The notes beneath the pieces were generated by a model that was not told the DNA's origin, did not search any database, and worked only from the letters and a program-made list of their open reading frames with translations. This document shows positions 35,190 through 44,751 of a stretch of DNA of 64,000 bases, in pieces (the first letter of the stretch is position 1; every line of letters starts with the position of its first letter). The stretch spans positions 555,006 through 619,005 of the forward strand of contig NZ_LRRR01000001.1 of assembly GCF_001691415.1 (NCBI RefSeq). The letters are read 5' to 3'. Source of the DNA: Pararhodobacter sp. CCB-MM2. GTDB lineage: Bacteria > Pseudomonadota > Alphaproteobacteria > Rhodobacterales > Rhodobacteraceae. A program made the translations under genes and the position numbers.

Positions 35190-35833
35190 AGGCCTGGGCG
35201 GGCGCGGCGCTTCCGGGTCTCGCGCCCGAGGATCGGGCTCGGCTCGACGCCCTGCCCGTCCAGACCCTGCCGCGCGGCGCGCATCTCTTTGGCCCCGGCG
35301 ACACGGCGCAGGGGTTTGCCGTGGTGCTGTCCGGGCGGATCGAGGTCTCGCTCACCGGCCCCTCGGGGCGGGAGACCCTGCTCTATGCGGTCGAGCCCGG
35401 CCAGACCTGCATCCAGACCACGCTGGGTCTTCTGGGCGACGAGCCCTATTCCGGCGACGCGATCACCGCCTCGGAGACGCGGCTGGCCCTGATCCCCGCC
35501 CCCCTGTTTCGCACGCTGATGGACCGCTCCGAGCCCTTCCGGGCCCTCGTCTTCCGCGCCTTTGCCACGCGGATGAGCGACATGACCCAGCTGTTGGAAC
35601 GCGTGGCCTTCACGCGCGTCGAGGCCCGGCTGGCGCAGGCGCTGCTGGATCTGGCGTCCGAGGGCGTGGTCGAGGCCACCCATGCCGAACTCGCCGCCCG
35701 CATCGGGTCGGCCCGCGAGGTGATCTCGCGCCGGCTCGAGGCCTTGGCGAAGCGCGGGCTGGTGGCGACGGATCGCGGACGGGTCCTGTTGCGCGACCCG
35801 GCGGGGCTGAAACGGCTCGCCGACGCGCAATAA
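35186..35833 (+). CDS. Crp/Fnr-family regulator, probable CTG start
   Basis: 215 residues if begun at CTG 35186, which overlaps the mmsB stop (CTGA). No ATG, GTG or TTG lies in frame before the GTG at 35321, and that one would remove the start of the sensor domain. The upstream translation (GLAPEDRARLDALPVQTLPR) aligns with family N-termini. A cyclic-nucleotide-type sensor fold (about 15-125) is followed by a winged helix (THAELAARIGSAREVISRRL). There is no N-terminal Cys cluster, so it is not a classical oxygen-sensing Fnr. It probably pairs with the DUF2892 gene downstream. Confidence 0.82.
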   Translation: MKAWAGAALPGLAPEDRARLDALPVQTLPRGAHLFGPGDTAQGFAVVLSGRIEVSLTGPSGRETLLYAVEPGQTCIQTTLGLLGDEPYSGDAITASETRLALIPAPLFRTLMDRSEPFRALVFRAFATRMSDMTQLLERVAFTRVEARLAQALLDLASEGVVEATHAELAARIGSAREVISRRLEALAKRGLVATDRGRVLLRDPAGLKRLADAQ

Positions 35834-35914
35834 TCGGGCTGACGGTGACGAGGTCACAGACCGACTCGGGTCGCCGGGATTAACCAGAACGGGAAGCCAT
35901 GACAGGAGTTTCCC

Positions 35915-36118
35915 ATGTTCTCGCGCAATGAAGGCAGCCTCGACCGTGTTCTGCGGGTCATCGTCGGTCTGGCGCTGCTCGCCGGCTATTTCGTCTTCCC
36001 CGACGCCGCCTATCGCTGGGCCTTCCTGATCGGCGTGGTGCCGCTGGTGACGGGTCTCGTCGGGCCCTGCCCGCTGTACTCGATCCTCGGCATCAACACC
36101 TGCGGTCTGCGCCGGTAA
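35915..36118 (+). CDS. DUF2892 (YgaP-like) small membrane protein
   Basis: 67 residues with two transmembrane helices, MFSRNEGSLDRVLRVIVG at the N-terminus and VGPCPLYSILGINTC near the C-terminus, the standard DUF2892 signature. The family often sits with rhodanese or sulphide-handling genes and Crp/Fnr regulators; here only the regulator is present. AGGAG precedes the ATG. Confidence 0.93.
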   Translation: MFSRNEGSLDRVLRVIVGLALLAGYFVFPDAAYRWAFLIGVVPLVTGLVGPCPLYSILGINTCGLRR

Positions 36119-36162
36119 CGCGCCCCGCCGCCACAGGCACCCGGAGGGGCAAACGCCCCGAC

Positions 36163-36209
36163 ACGCCGCGCGAGGGCTCCCCTGAAGGGGGCCCGAGCGC
36201 GGCGTTCCT
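36163..36209. terminator. Large hairpin between convergent DUF2892 and ABC genes
   Basis: The outer stem ACGCCGCGC/GCGCGGCGT (36163-36171 with 36197-36205) is perfect; an inner GGG-CTCCCC/GGGGG-CCC stem extends it. It is followed on the plus strand by TTCCTCCCTT. Confidence 0.65.
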
Positions 36210-36212
36210 CCC

Positions 36213-38054
36213 TTACTCCGCCGCCTCAGCCTGCCGCTCGGCCGCCTGATGCGCCCACATCTGCGCATAGCGCTGACCAAGGGCGAGGAGCTCGGCATGC
36301 GTGCCCTCCTCGACCACCTCGCCCGCTTCCAACACCACGATCCGGTCCGCATCGACCACGGTCGAGAGCCGGTGCGCGATGGTAATCACCGTGCGCCCGC
36401 GTCCCATGGCCGAGAGGGCCTCCTGGATCGAGCGTTCGGTCTGGGTGTCCAGCGCAGAGGTCGCCTCGTCCAGCAGCAGGATCGCCGGGTCCTTCAGCAA
36501 CGTGCGTGCGATGCCGACCCTCTGTTTCTCGCCGCCCGAGAGCTTGAGCCCCCGCTCGCCGACTTGCGTCTCGTAGCCTTCGGGCAGGCCCATGATGAAG
36601 TCATGAATGCGAGCAGCCTTGGCGGCGGCCTCGACCTCCTCGCGGGAGGCGTCATCCTTGCCGTAAGCGATGTTGTAATAGATCGTGTCGTTGAACAGCA
36701 CCGTGTCCTGCGGCACCACCCCGATCGCCTGATGCAATGAGGTCAGCGTCACGTCGCGGATATCCTGGCCGTCGATCGTCAACCGCCCGCCCGACACGTC
36801 ATAGAAGCGGAAGAGAAGCCGCCCGATGGTCGACTTGCCGCTGCCGGAATGGCCGACCAGCGCCACCTTCTGCCCCGCCGGGACGTCGATGCTGACCCCT
36901 TTCAGGATCGCGCGCGTCTTCTCATACGAGAACTGCACGTCCTCCAGCCGGACATGTCCACCCGACAGCGCCAGTGGCGTCGCGCCCTTTTTCTCGGTCA
37001 CGTCTGGCGCCTGTTCCAGCAGTCCGAACATCTCGCCCATATCCACCAGCGCCTGCCGGATCTCGCGATAGACCGTGCCGAGGAAGTTCAGCGGCATGGT
37101 GATTTGGATCATGTAAGCGTTGACCATGACGAAATCGCCGACCGTCAGCTGGCCGTTCTGAACCCCCATCGCGGCCATGACCATGACGATCACCAACCCC
37201 GAGGTAATCAGCGCCGACTGCCCGAAATTTAGCAGCGTCAGCGAATAGGCGGTCTTCAAAGCCGCGCTTTCATAGCCTTCCATCGCCCGGTCATAGCGCG
37301 CAGCTTCGCGTTGTTCGGCGTTGAAATACTTGACGGTTTCAAAGTTCAGCAGGCTGTCGATGGCCTTCTGGTTGGCATCCGTATCCTGCTTGTTCATCTC
37401 GCGCCGGATCTTCACCCGCCATTCCGTCACCGCGAAGGTGAACCAGACATAAAGCGCGATAACTCCGACGATGACGGCCATGTACCAGACATCGAACAGC
37501 ACCGTCATCACGACGCCGATCAGCAGCAGTTCCAGCACCAAGGGCCCGATGGAAAACAGAAGGAACCGCAGCAGGAAATCGACGCCCTTCACGCCACGCT
37601 CGATGATGCGGCTGAGGCCCCCGGTCTTGCGCGTTAGGTGATAGCGCAGGCTCAACGCATGGATATGCTCGAAGGTCACCAGCGCCAGTTGCCGCAGGGC
37701 GCGCTGGCCGACGGCCGCGAACAGCGCGTCGCGCAATTGCTGGAAGCCGTTGGTCATCAGCCGCGCAAGGCCATAGGCGATGGTCAGCCCGACCGCGCCG
37801 ATCCCCACCAGCCAGCCCGCGTCCAGCTCGCTCGGCGCCAGTGCATCGACCGCACCCTTGTAGAGCATGGGCGTGCCCACCGCGATCAGCTTCGAGGCCA
37901 GAAGCGCCAGCATCGCCAGCACCACGCGTGTGCGCAACGCGGGCCGGTCGGCGGGCCACAGATAGGGCGCGACCTTGGCGATGGTCTGCATGCCCGAGGC
38001 ACGAGGTTCATTGGGATCGGAAGGCAGCGCGCTGGCGCTGGGACGGTAACGCAT
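36213..38054 (-). CDS. Atm1/ABCB7-type ABC exporter
   Basis: 613 residues: a six-helix membrane domain (about 45-335) and a nucleotide-binding domain with Walker A GHSGSGKST near 400, signature LSGGEKQR and Walker B AILLLDEATSALD. The family exports glutathione-linked sulphur or metal species used in Fe-S assembly and heavy-metal tolerance. The ATG at 38054 has GGAG upstream; a longer frame to 38138 is not supported. Its terminator is shared with the DUF2892 gene. Confidence 0.93.
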   Translation of the reverse strand: MRYRPSASALPSDPNEPRASGMQTIAKVAPYLWPADRPALRTRVVLAMLALLASKLIAVGTPMLYKGAVDALAPSELDAGWLVGIGAVGLTIAYGLARLMTNGFQQLRDALFAAVGQRALRQLALVTFEHIHALSLRYHLTRKTGGLSRIIERGVKGVDFLLRFLLFSIGPLVLELLLIGVVMTVLFDVWYMAVIVGVIALYVWFTFAVTEWRVKIRREMNKQDTDANQKAIDSLLNFETVKYFNAEQREAARYDRAMEGYESAALKTAYSLTLLNFGQSALITSGLVIVMVMAAMGVQNGQLTVGDFVMVNAYMIQITMPLNFLGTVYREIRQALVDMGEMFGLLEQAPDVTEKKGATPLALSGGHVRLEDVQFSYEKTRAILKGVSIDVPAGQKVALVGHSGSGKSTIGRLLFRFYDVSGGRLTIDGQDIRDVTLTSLHQAIGVVPQDTVLFNDTIYYNIAYGKDDASREEVEAAAKAARIHDFIMGLPEGYETQVGERGLKLSGGEKQRVGIARTLLKDPAILLLDEATSALDTQTERSIQEALSAMGRGRTVITIAHRLSTVVDADRIVVLEAGEVVEEGTHAELLALGQRYAQMWAHQAAERQAEAAE

Positions 38055-38166
38055 GGGGGCTCCGGGCTGGCGGCGGGCGTCAGGACCCGGCTGGCATGGT
38101 CCTGAAATAGGTCGCCGGCGCCCTGCTGACCAGAGCACCGGCGGGACGGGTCGGCCTGAGGTGGCC

Positions 38167-40506
38167 TTAGCGGTCGGGCAGCGTGAAGATCTGGCCCGGA
38201 TAGATCAGGTCCGGATCGCGGATCTGGCTACGGTTGGCGTTGTAGATGATCACGTATTGCTCGCCCTGCCCGTAGCGCTCCCGCGAGATATGCCACAGGG
38301 TGTGGCCGGGTTGGACGGTGATCAGGGAGACCCGAGGTGCGGCCGGAGCGGTGGACGACGCAGTGCCTGCGCTGGAGCTTTCCGCCGAAGCCGAGGCTTG
38401 CGTGCTGCTGCCCGACGCGCTGCTGCTCGAGGAGGTCGACGCGGCTGGCTGTGTGGCGCCCGACGACGACCCGTTCGCGCTGCTGGTTGTCGTTGCGCTG
38501 GTCCCAGATTGCGAGGACGACACCCCCATGGACTGCGCTGCGATTGCCCCTTCGGCAACGGCGCCGCTGGACGCGCCGGCGCTCGAGGTCTGGCTGGGCG
38601 AAGTCCCCGCGCTTGATCCGGTGCTGCTGGACGACGTCGAAGCGGACGCCGCCGCGGAAGCGCTGGCCTCCGCCGTCGTGGGTGCAGCAGGCGCAGAGGA
38701 ACTCTCGCCGACAGCAGAACTTTCGGACGTCGCCGTAGCTACATCGGCCTGTTCGGTTTGCGTGGTCGTCGAGGCGCTTTCAGTCACGGGCACTTCGGCG
38801 CTTTGCGTCGGAGTTTCGGCGCTCACCGTTGCGGTGTTTCCGGCGTTCTGTTCCGACGAGGCGGCCGCTTCGGATACGACCCGCTCCGGGGTCGGGGCGG
38901 ATGCGACCGGGTTGGCATCGCCTGCATCAGCGTCGCTCGCCGTCTCACGCGGGGTGGTTTCGGTTTGCGTGGCGGACGGGAGTTCGGCGGCGTCCTCGAC
39001 CACCACCTCTTCGGTCACCGCCTCTTCGGTCTCTGCAAACTCCCCGGTGGCAGGGGCCGAGGCCACGACGGGCGGAGTAGCCGGGGCATCGCTGGCCGGC
39101 GCCTCTGCGGATGCTTCGCTTTCCTCGGCCTGGGACGCCATCACGTCCTCTGCCGCTTCGGTCTCTACCGCCTCGATGGTTGCGGCTTCATCGGTCGCCT
39201 CTGTGGCGGGAACGACCGCTGGATCTTCCATCACTTCGGTGGCTTCAGTGGCCTCTGACATCGTCGATGAGGCCTCGGTCGAAGATGACGCGGCCGCCTC
39301 TTCCGGCAGATCCAGCGCCGCGATCTCGACCGGCGCGTCTTCGGCAGCCTCCTCGATCACCGCAACATCCTCAGCCGGACTCTCAGCTTCCGGTGCCGGC
39401 TCTGTAACCGCCTCTGCGGCCGCCGCGGTCTCAGTCACCGGCGTTCCTGCCGCCATGGCGGCCTGCGCCTCGGCGACACGTTCGGGCGCCTCACGCAGGA
39501 ACGGGGTCTCGAACCGCGAGACCACGCGCCCCGCGTCATCCAATTGGTCGACCCGCAAAGTGTAGACGCCCGGCGCGACCTCAGGCAGGTCCAGTGACCA
39601 TTCCCCGGCATCGGCACGGGTCTCGGCAAGGAAATCATTGTTCAGATAGAGCCGCAGCGCCGCCGAGGCCCCCTCGGCCGCGCGACCGGCGATCTGCACG
39701 GCGCCTTCCGCCGTGTAGGCAATGGTGTCCACCACCACATTGGCCACACCCGGCGCGGTATCGAGCCGCTCGACCTGACCGTCACCACGCAGCAGGAAGG
39801 CGGTCGGGCCCGGCGTCTCGACCGATGCCTCCGCCTCGGTCGAGGCGGTCCGCGTCACGTCGACATCGGCGGGCTGGGCGTCAGATGTGGCCGTCTCCAC
39901 TTCCTCGGCCGGCGCTTCAATCTCGGCGACATCGGCTTCCGCCGGCGTCTCCTCGACCTCCGGGGCCTCCGCGTCAGCGACCGGCGCCGCATCGACATTC
40001 GCCGCTTCGGGCACATCCAGCGCAGCCAGCTGCGCAGGCCGCGGGGTCAAGATCACCGTGTCCTCGGCGGTCAGGACCGTGCCATCGGCGTCGCGCATGC
40101 TCAAGGTCATGCTCTGCGCCTCATCGCTCACGCCAAGTTCGAACAGAGCGACGTATTGACCGTTGGCATCCGCCGCGACTTCGGCCACGACGACGCCGTC
40201 GACGCTGAGGGTAACCGCCGCACCCGGCATTGCCGAGCCCGCGACCAGCGCCGCGCCATCGCGCGCCACGCGCACCACGTCGAAGGTCGGCATCGGGACG
40301 GCGGCCTCGGCCTCTTCGACGACCGGCTCGGTGCCGATCGGGCCGGGATCGTTCGCGGCAATCGGCGCGGCTGTAGGCGCGCTCTCTCGCGGGGTCACGA
40401 CAACAGGCGCAGGATCGTCACGGAGGTTCAGGCCAAAATACCCGGCCACGGCCACCGCCGCCAAAACGCTACCTCCGCCCAGCAACCACACCAGGTATCG
40501 CGACAT
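38167..40506 (-). CDS. Large membrane-anchored LysM protein with low-complexity linker
   Basis: 779 residues: one N-terminal transmembrane helix (about 5-25), two beta-type domains (about 75-150 and 240-335, the second with GVYTLRVDQLDDAGRVVSRF), a long Ala/Glu/Thr/Ser linker that becomes almost pure Ser/Ala/Thr/Gly (about 590-720), and one C-terminal LysM (last 54 residues: ITVQPGHTLWHISRERYGQG to YPGQIFTLP). LysM binds peptidoglycan, so it should tie the inner membrane to the wall. Homologues vary mainly in linker length. Confidence 0.88.
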   Translation of the reverse strand: MSRYLVWLLGGGSVLAAVAVAGYFGLNLRDDPAPVVVTPRESAPTAAPIAANDPGPIGTEPVVEEAEAAVPMPTFDVVRVARDGAALVAGSAMPGAAVTLSVDGVVVAEVAADANGQYVALFELGVSDEAQSMTLSMRDADGTVLTAEDTVILTPRPAQLAALDVPEAANVDAAPVADAEAPEVEETPAEADVAEIEAPAEEVETATSDAQPADVDVTRTASTEAEASVETPGPTAFLLRGDGQVERLDTAPGVANVVVDTIAYTAEGAVQIAGRAAEGASAALRLYLNNDFLAETRADAGEWSLDLPEVAPGVYTLRVDQLDDAGRVVSRFETPFLREAPERVAEAQAAMAAGTPVTETAAAAEAVTEPAPEAESPAEDVAVIEEAAEDAPVEIAALDLPEEAAASSSTEASSTMSEATEATEVMEDPAVVPATEATDEAATIEAVETEAAEDVMASQAEESEASAEAPASDAPATPPVVASAPATGEFAETEEAVTEEVVVEDAAELPSATQTETTPRETASDADAGDANPVASAPTPERVVSEAAASSEQNAGNTATVSAETPTQSAEVPVTESASTTTQTEQADVATATSESSAVGESSSAPAAPTTAEASASAAASASTSSSSTGSSAGTSPSQTSSAGASSGAVAEGAIAAQSMGVSSSQSGTSATTTSSANGSSSGATQPAASTSSSSSASGSSTQASASAESSSAGTASSTAPAAPRVSLITVQPGHTLWHISRERYGQGEQYVIIYNANRSQIRDPDLIYPGQIFTLPDR

Positions 40507-40561
40507 TCCGTCTATCCTTTCGCCAGTTCGTGTACCGGCCTTCCCAACCGTCCAACTACCC

Positions 40562-40590
40562 TTGTTCCCTTGTACATAGACCCGTATCTA
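40562..40590 (+). promoter_or_regulatory. Promoter of the LOG-family gene
   Basis: TTGTTC (40562-40567), 17 bases, TATCTA (40585-40590); start of transcription near 40597, 41 bp before the ATG at 40638. Confidence 0.4.
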
Positions 40591-40637
40591 TGGGCAAAAG
40601 AATATTGCCTCCCCTAAGTGTTGCGAAAGGCCCCCAG

Positions 40638-41198
40638 ATGTCTGTCCTCCCCCCGTCTGTCTGCGTCTTCTGTGGCTCGCGTCCGGGCAAGGATCCGGCG
40701 ATGATGCAGGTGGCGGCGGACACGGGCGCGCTTCTGGCCCGGCGCGGTTGGCGGCTGGTTTACGGGGCGGGCGACGTGGGGCTGATGGGCGAGACTGCCC
40801 GCGCCGTGCAGGAGGCCGGGGGCCGCACTTTCGGCGTGATCCCGACCCATCTGATCCATGGCGAGGTGGCGCGCGCCAGCCTTGATGCGCTGGTCATCAC
40901 CGAGACCATGCACGAGCGCAAGAAGGTCATGTTCGCCAATTCCCATGCCGCCGTGGTCCTGCCGGGCGGCGCCGGCACGCTGGACGAATTCTTCGAGGTC
41001 GTGACCTGGGCGCAGATCGGCCTGCACGCGAAACCGGTGATCCTGGTCGATACCAACGGCTTCTGGCAGCCGCTGATGGCCTTGGTCGAACACGTCATCG
41101 CCCAGGGCTTTGCCGCCCCCACCTTGCGCGATCTGATCACCGTGGTGCCGGACGTGGCGATGCTTGAAGTGGCATTGTCTGCTCATCTTCCCGGCTGA
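40638..41198 (+). CDS. LOG-family protein (cytokinin riboside 5'-monophosphate phosphoribohydrolase-like)
   Basis: 186 residues. VCVFCGSRPGKDP at the start and the defining PGGAGTLDEFFE motif near 111-122 place it in the TIGR00730/LOG family, which splits nucleoside monophosphates into base and ribose 5-phosphate. The bacterial role is probably nucleotide clean-up. Confidence 0.93.
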   Translation: MSVLPPSVCVFCGSRPGKDPAMMQVAADTGALLARRGWRLVYGAGDVGLMGETARAVQEAGGRTFGVIPTHLIHGEVARASLDALVITETMHERKKVMFANSHAAVVLPGGAGTLDEFFEVVTWAQIGLHAKPVILVDTNGFWQPLMALVEHVIAQGFAAPTLRDLITVVPDVAMLEVALSAHLPG

Positions 41199-41296
41199 CT
41201 CTACGTTCACGCAATGGCGAAGGGCTTGGCGCTTTACCCGGAATCAGGATTTTGGCAGTAACAAGGGACCGATCCACAGATCCGGAGGCCCGATTG

Positions 41297-42295
41297 GTGA
41301 AGACCGCGTTCCTCGCTGCCCTGTTGTCATCGACCCTGAGCTGGGCTGCCCTGCCAGCACAGGCCCAACTCACTCCTGAGACCGAGTCCGAGCTTCGCAC
41401 GCTGGGACGCGCCTTCCTTGCCACGCCGGGCGAAGACAGCCTGACCCGCATCCGTGACCTCGCCCGCGCCGGGCGTGATGGCACCGCCTCGGGCACCCTG
41501 TCGCTTGGCGTGTTCGACGGCGCGCTGACCCCGCTTGAGGGGATCGTCCCCGTCGCCGGACGCGAGGATTACGCGCTGGCCTGCCGCACCCGCATCACCT
41601 CGGATTTCCCGCGCGAGGATGTGACCCATTCGCGTGACCGGATCGAGCTGCGCCACCAGCCTGGCGGCGCGGTGGATTTCCACGTCACCACCGACCGCGC
41701 CGCGACCCGGTTGGCCGTTCTGGGCCGCTCGGACGGACAGGCGGCGGCGCTGGGGCGCTGGATCTACACCGGTCCCGAGGGTTCGATGGACGTGCGCCCG
41801 ATTGGCACCACGCCTCTCTACCGCGATGACGTGACCCGCGCGGTGCTCACGCCCGAGGCCCCGAACCGCCGCCTGATCGACGAGCTTCTGGCCGCGATGG
41901 TCGCCGGCAACCCCGCGTGGTTCCTCAATGAAGGCGACGTCCGGCTGGGCCAGTCCTGGCTGGGCAATGATGCGGAAGACGGCGCCCTGCCCCGGATCTT
42001 GGCCTTGGCGGGCCCGCTGCTGGGTGCTGGTGCCGGGTTCGACGATCTGGAGATCGTTTCGGCCGTCAGTGGCCGCCACCGGGCGATGAAACGCGACGGT
42101 GTGGTCGTGGAATATGCCGGGCGGATGGGCTTCACCCTGCCCGCCTCGGATCTGTCGCTGACCCTCGCCCTCACCGGCTACGAGGTCTACGACATCGCCA
42201 CCCTCGCCCGGCTGGATTCGCGCTTTGCCATGTCGGTCACCGGGCAAGGCGTCGACCGGCATGTCGAACAGGTCCAGCGCTGCGCGATGAACTGA
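41297..42295 (+). CDS. Secreted hypothetical protein
   Basis: 332 residues, GTG start with GGAGG 8 nt upstream. Signal peptide about 1-23 (cut after AQA). The mature protein is a mixed alpha/beta chain with two or three Cys and no motif I recognise. It lies 98 bp after the LOG gene. Confidence 0.75.
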   Translation: MKTAFLAALLSSTLSWAALPAQAQLTPETESELRTLGRAFLATPGEDSLTRIRDLARAGRDGTASGTLSLGVFDGALTPLEGIVPVAGREDYALACRTRITSDFPREDVTHSRDRIELRHQPGGAVDFHVTTDRAATRLAVLGRSDGQAAALGRWIYTGPEGSMDVRPIGTTPLYRDDVTRAVLTPEAPNRRLIDELLAAMVAGNPAWFLNEGDVRLGQSWLGNDAEDGALPRILALAGPLLGAGAGFDDLEIVSAVSGRHRAMKRDGVVVEYAGRMGFTLPASDLSLTLALTGYEVYDIATLARLDSRFAMSVTGQGVDRHVEQVQRCAMN

Positions 42296-42396
42296 GCCGC
42301 CGCGCCGGCACCCGTCTGGCGTTAAGATCTCGGCAAGGTTTGGGGCGCACACTTGCCTCGGCAACATTGTGCGTTGCCGGGTAAGGAGTACGGGTC

Positions 42397-43065
42397 ATGC
42401 AAATCACCTCGGGCGCAGGACTGCAGCCGTTGCGCAGCGCCGATATTGCGCTGAGATTGCTTCAGACGGCACAGAATTCCTCCCCAACCGCACCCGACGG
42501 CGCGCGCGTTTCCCCCTCCGATGACGTGAATTCATTGCTGCAATACGCCAAGACGGCCAGCGCATCGAAAGCCGTCACCGCGCCAGAGCAGCCTTACGAC
42601 CCAGCGAATGATCTGCCCGACACTTACGAGATCGGTGATCTTGTCGATGTCGACACGCTCGACCCTGTTTACCGCGATTTCGCGCGGTCCGTGGGCGCGA
42701 CGCATGTCCGGCTCTATGGCCGGGCCGAGGTGGATGACGCCACCTTCCAGGCCGAAGTCTCGGCTGCCTTGGATGAATGGTATGCCGGCGATCCGGCCTA
42801 TCTGGCGGCGAAGGCCGAGGGAAATGTGACGATCCGCCGACAATCCGACGTCATGGCCGAGCTGGGCGAGACCCGTTTCGGATCGCAAGACATGGCCTTC
42901 TACCGCCAAGGCGGGAAGGAGCATTTCGGCAGCGGCGGCACCGGCATTCCCTCGGAGAAATTCAACCAATGGTGGATGGATCAGAACGCGGCCGGCATGC
43001 GCGTGACGCCGGGCGGCACCAATGGCCTGAACTTCGTGGCCACATGGCAGGCAGGCGCGCCATGA
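42397..43065 (+). CDS. Orphan hypothetical protein
   Basis: 222 residues, no signal peptide or membrane segment. The N-terminal 75 residues look disordered (Ser/Ala/Pro/Asp rich); the rest is likely folded, ending in an aromatic, Gly-rich tail (GGTGIPSEKFNQWWMDQNA). No family recognised. Codon use looks like its neighbours. AAGGAG precedes the ATG. Confidence 0.72.
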   Translation: MQITSGAGLQPLRSADIALRLLQTAQNSSPTAPDGARVSPSDDVNSLLQYAKTASASKAVTAPEQPYDPANDLPDTYEIGDLVDVDTLDPVYRDFARSVGATHVRLYGRAEVDDATFQAEVSAALDEWYAGDPAYLAAKAEGNVTIRRQSDVMAELGETRFGSQDMAFYRQGGKEHFGSGGTGIPSEKFNQWWMDQNAAGMRVTPGGTNGLNFVATWQAGAP

Positions 43066-43212
43066 CCTGACTCCGGCAGCGCGACGGACGGCGGCCCGGT
43101 CCTCCCCGGATTGCCGCTTGACCGCTCAGCCGGCGCGGGGCAATCGGGGGCGGACCCTCCCTGCCGCCCCCGAGGCCCCGTTTGCCCGAGGCCCTGCCTG
43201 ATTGAGCCGCGC

Positions 43213-44139
43213 ATGACCGATCCCCGCCCCGCTTCTTCGCTTGACGGCCTGATGACCTTCACCCCGGCACCGGGCGCCGAGGCCCCCGCCGATCTCGACG
43301 ATCGGCTTGCCTGCTTGGCGACCCTCGCGCGGCTGGCCGACCCGAAGCACCCCGACCCTGCGCTGGTCCCCACTCTCGCCCGCTACCTGCGCCAGAACGC
43401 CTGCGGCGCGGTCGCCGAGGCCCCGCGCGCCGATATCGCCGCCGCCCTCGCGTTGCTGGCCCGTTTGGGTGGCGCGCCGAATCTGTCCGATTGCGACTTG
43501 CGCGGCGCGGCCCTGAGCGGCGCCCGTCTCGCCGGGGCCAATCTGTCAGGCACTGTGCTGACAGGCGCTGACCTACGTGAGGCGGATTTGTCGGTGGCAG
43601 AGATGGTCGGCGCCACGCTGGACCTCGCCTTGCTGTCCCATGCGCGGCTGGAAGGGGCCAATCTTTCGGGCGCAAGCCTGCGCGAGGCGCGGGTCGAAGG
43701 GGCAATCGCCAATGACATCCGGCTGGTCGAGGCGATCGCGCCCGCCTCGGACTTCACCTCGGCCGAGATGCTGACCGCCGACCTGCGTGGCTGTGACCTG
43801 ACCGGCGCTAACCTGTCCCACATCCTGTTGGAGCGCGGCCGGGCCGCCGGAGCAGACCTGCGCGGCGCGCGGCTGGACCTGGCCGAGGTCCTTGCAACCG
43901 ACCTAAGTGGTGCGCTCTTTGACGCAAACACCAGCCTCGCCGGGGCCCGTTTCTCTGGCAGTTATCTGCAAGGTAGCGATCTGTCGCAAGCCGATCTGAG
44001 CGAAAGCCAACTCAACCAGTTGTTTGCCGATGGTTCGGTCTGTTTTCCGGCGTCCTTGCCACGCCCCGGCTTCTGGCCAACAACCGCTTTGGACCCCGCC
44101 GAGTTCAAGGCACGCCGCCGCGCCACCTTCCCCGAGTAA
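43213..44139 (+). CDS. Pentapeptide-repeat protein
   Basis: 308 residues. After an 88-residue helical N-terminus come about 180 residues of A(D/N)LxG-type repeats (GARLAGANLSG, TGADLREADLS, AGADLRGARLD), which form a right-handed square beta-helix. Some such proteins mimic DNA and protect gyrase; most have no known role. Pro-rich tail. The ATG at 43213 is preferred to upstream in-frame starts. Confidence 0.9.
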   Translation: MTDPRPASSLDGLMTFTPAPGAEAPADLDDRLACLATLARLADPKHPDPALVPTLARYLRQNACGAVAEAPRADIAAALALLARLGGAPNLSDCDLRGAALSGARLAGANLSGTVLTGADLREADLSVAEMVGATLDLALLSHARLEGANLSGASLREARVEGAIANDIRLVEAIAPASDFTSAEMLTADLRGCDLTGANLSHILLERGRAAGADLRGARLDLAEVLATDLSGALFDANTSLAGARFSGSYLQGSDLSQADLSESQLNQLFADGSVCFPASLPRPGFWPTTALDPAEFKARRRATFPE

Positions 44140-44674
44140 CCTGCAGCGCAACAGGCGCAGCTTGAGCGGATGACGTCCGCGCAAAGGGGCAGTCAGCGGA
44201 TTTCCCTGTCGTGCGGGCCTCGGTGAGCCCTTCCCTTGGACGCACCTCCGCCGGCGTTGCGGTCGGCGCCAGCATCCGTCACCACAGAAATCGCTCAGCC
44301 TCATCCAGATAACGCGCGATCCGGCCGCTATGGCCCGTCGCTCACCTGAAAGCGTTTCTGCTACACTCCCGGCTGACGTTCCGTCTGGTCAAATTCGCTC
44401 TAAGGTTCTCTGGTCACGAGTTCACATTCGTGTCCGCAACGCCGGGTGCCTGCCAAGATTTCCCCATCATGGAGCCTGCGCTCGGGGAAGATTTGGCCTT
44501 GGTCTCGCGACTAAAAGGAGCCTCAACAGGGTCGTGCCGCTGTCCGGGCTTCGACGCGAATGTCAGGTGGCCTCTCAGCTGGCGTCGACGCGATATCATG
44601 TGTCCGCACAGCCGCGCATTTCACCTCCCAATGCCATTGCCTTCCGTAAGTGAATGTCTTATCCGGTTCCCAAC
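44140..44674. other. Gene-poor interval before tRNA-Arg
   Basis: 535 bp with no convincing gene on either strand. Visibly more A/T-rich than the surrounding DNA from about 44330. TTGCCT (44637-44642) with a poor -10 near 44660 may be the tRNA promoter. No inverted repeats or integrase fragments were seen. Confidence 0.55.
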
Positions 44675-44751
44675 GCACCCATAGCTCAGCTGGATAGAGC
44701 GTTGCCCTCCGAAGGCAAAGGTCAGAGGTTCGAATCCTCTTGGGTGCGCCA
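44675..44751 (+). tRNA. tRNA-Arg (anticodon CCG)
   Basis: A 77-nt cloverleaf: acceptor GCACCCA/TGGGTGC, D arm with GCTCAGCTGGATAGAGC, anticodon stem TTGCC/GGCAA with loop CTCCGAA giving anticodon CCG (codon CGG), T loop GGTTCGAATCC, discriminator G and an encoded CCA. Confidence 0.97.
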
